A stretch of 6,968 nucleotides of DNA from Thermoplasmata archaeon (GTDB lineage: Archaea > Thermoplasmatota > Thermoplasmata > Lutacidiplasmatales > UBA184): the NCBI GenBank assembly GCA_022749905.1, contig JAKIWU010000073.1:1-6968 (forward strand), read 5' to 3'. How positions within the stretch are numbered: the first letter of the stretch is position 1; the number at the start of each line of letters is the position of its first letter. A program made the position numbers and the translations under genes. Below, piece after piece: positions 6,656 through 6,968 of this stretch. A model generated the notes under the pieces. That model saw nothing but the letters and a program-made list of their open reading frames with translations. It was not told the DNA's origin and did no database searches.

Positions 6656-6968
6656 GGCACCCCATCCTCGGGCTGCAGGAGTCCCCGAGCTTCGGCGACC
6701 CCCAGCATCAGCGCTGCGCTCGTCACCGGACCGACGCCTCCCGGGACCGGTGTGAGTGCCTTCGCCCACCCGTCGAGCGAGGCCGCGTCGGCGTCACCCA
6801 GCGCTCGAAACCGGCCCGGTCGGTCCGGATCCGGAACGCTGGTCAGTCCCACATCGATGATCGAGACGTCCCGAGGGACATTCGAACGCGTCAGAACACC
6901 GACCTGGCCGGCGCAGCTGAAGATCACTTCGGAGGGGGCAAGCGCTCGTGCGAGGTCCGGGGTCTTGC
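6652..6968 (-). CDS. folD: FolD, methylenetetrahydrofolate dehydrogenase/cyclohydrolase (C-terminal part only)
   Basis: FolD interconverts methylene-, methenyl- and formyl-tetrahydrofolate in the cytoplasm, supplying one-carbon units. The gene enters from the right edge; 104 complete codons are visible, from a lysine at 6964-6966 to the TGA at 6652-6654, about the last third of a usual 280-300-residue protein. The visible part is the NAD(P)-binding Rossmann half. It shows the strand VIFSCAGQVGVLT, then IIDVGLTSVPD, then GDAD, and the signature PVPGGVGPVTSAALM (about 6711-6754), the most diagnostic FolD motif. The catalytic lysine region lies outside the window. The small Cys-rich gene follows with a GTGA overlap, so the two are probably one operon. 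FolD implies tetrahydrofolate rather than purely methanopterin-based one-carbon chemistry, which occurs in some archaeal lineages. The 5' end cannot be judged. Confidence 0.94.
   Translation of the reverse strand, partial: KTPDLARALAPSEVIFSCAGQVGVLTRSNVPRDVSIIDVGLTSVPDPDRPGRFRALGDADAASLDGWAKALTPVPGGVGPVTSAALMLGVAEARGLLQPEDGVP

Noticed and set aside
6656..6769. Upstream extension of the Cys-rich small gene to a start near 6769
   Set aside because: This part lies inside folD in another phase and is Arg/Gly-rich without pattern; the GTG at 6655 overlapping the folD stop is the more economical start.

Overview
The window is G+C-rich throughout and looks like a chromosomal segment of an archaeon. 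The main reason is a clear 20S proteasome alpha subunit whose first residues (MQPGQMAYDR..., then the TVFSPDG and LFQVEYA motifs) resemble the Thermoplasma acidophilum alpha subunit closely. A Thermoplasmatota-type, high-G+C archaeon is my best guess. It is an inference from one protein plus an archaeal-looking radical SAM family, not a firm assignment. Nothing suggests a plasmid, phage or insertion sequence: no transposase, integrase, long repeats or CRISPR array is visible.

Layout, left to right. (1) Bases 1-2676, + strand: uvrA, missing about its first 51 codons off the left edge. (2) Bases 2673-4373, + strand: uvrC, joined to uvrA by an ATGA stop/start overlap. Together they are bacterial-type nucleotide-excision repair; uvrB is not in view. 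This UvrC stops just where the C-terminal double helix-hairpin-helix domain should begin. (3) Bases 4383-5141, - strand: psmA, convergent with uvrC with only 9 bases between the stop codons, where a small hairpin sits. (4) About 190-210 bases of divergent intergenic DNA between psmA and the next gene, holding several short inverted repeats and two weak promoter-like AT islands. (5) Bases 5349-6488, + strand: an uncharacterised archaeal radical SAM protein (CX3CX2C motif plus an extra N-terminal CX2C pair). (6) Bases 6296-6655, - strand: a small four-cysteine protein not recognised by name. Its GTG start overlaps the folD stop (GTGA), and its reading frame runs 193 bases antisense into the radical SAM gene. 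(7) Bases 6652-6968, - strand: the C-terminal third of folD, cut by the right edge.

The transcription units are therefore uvrA-uvrC rightward, psmA leftward, the radical SAM gene rightward, and folD plus the small Cys-rich gene leftward. The repair pair is a functional unit and folD belongs to folate one-carbon metabolism. I see no obvious functional link between the proteasome gene and its neighbours. The best leads for something undescribed are the Cys-rich small protein, the orphan radical SAM enzyme beside it, the UvrC lacking its HhH domain, and the divergent sequence of the proteasome alpha subunit.
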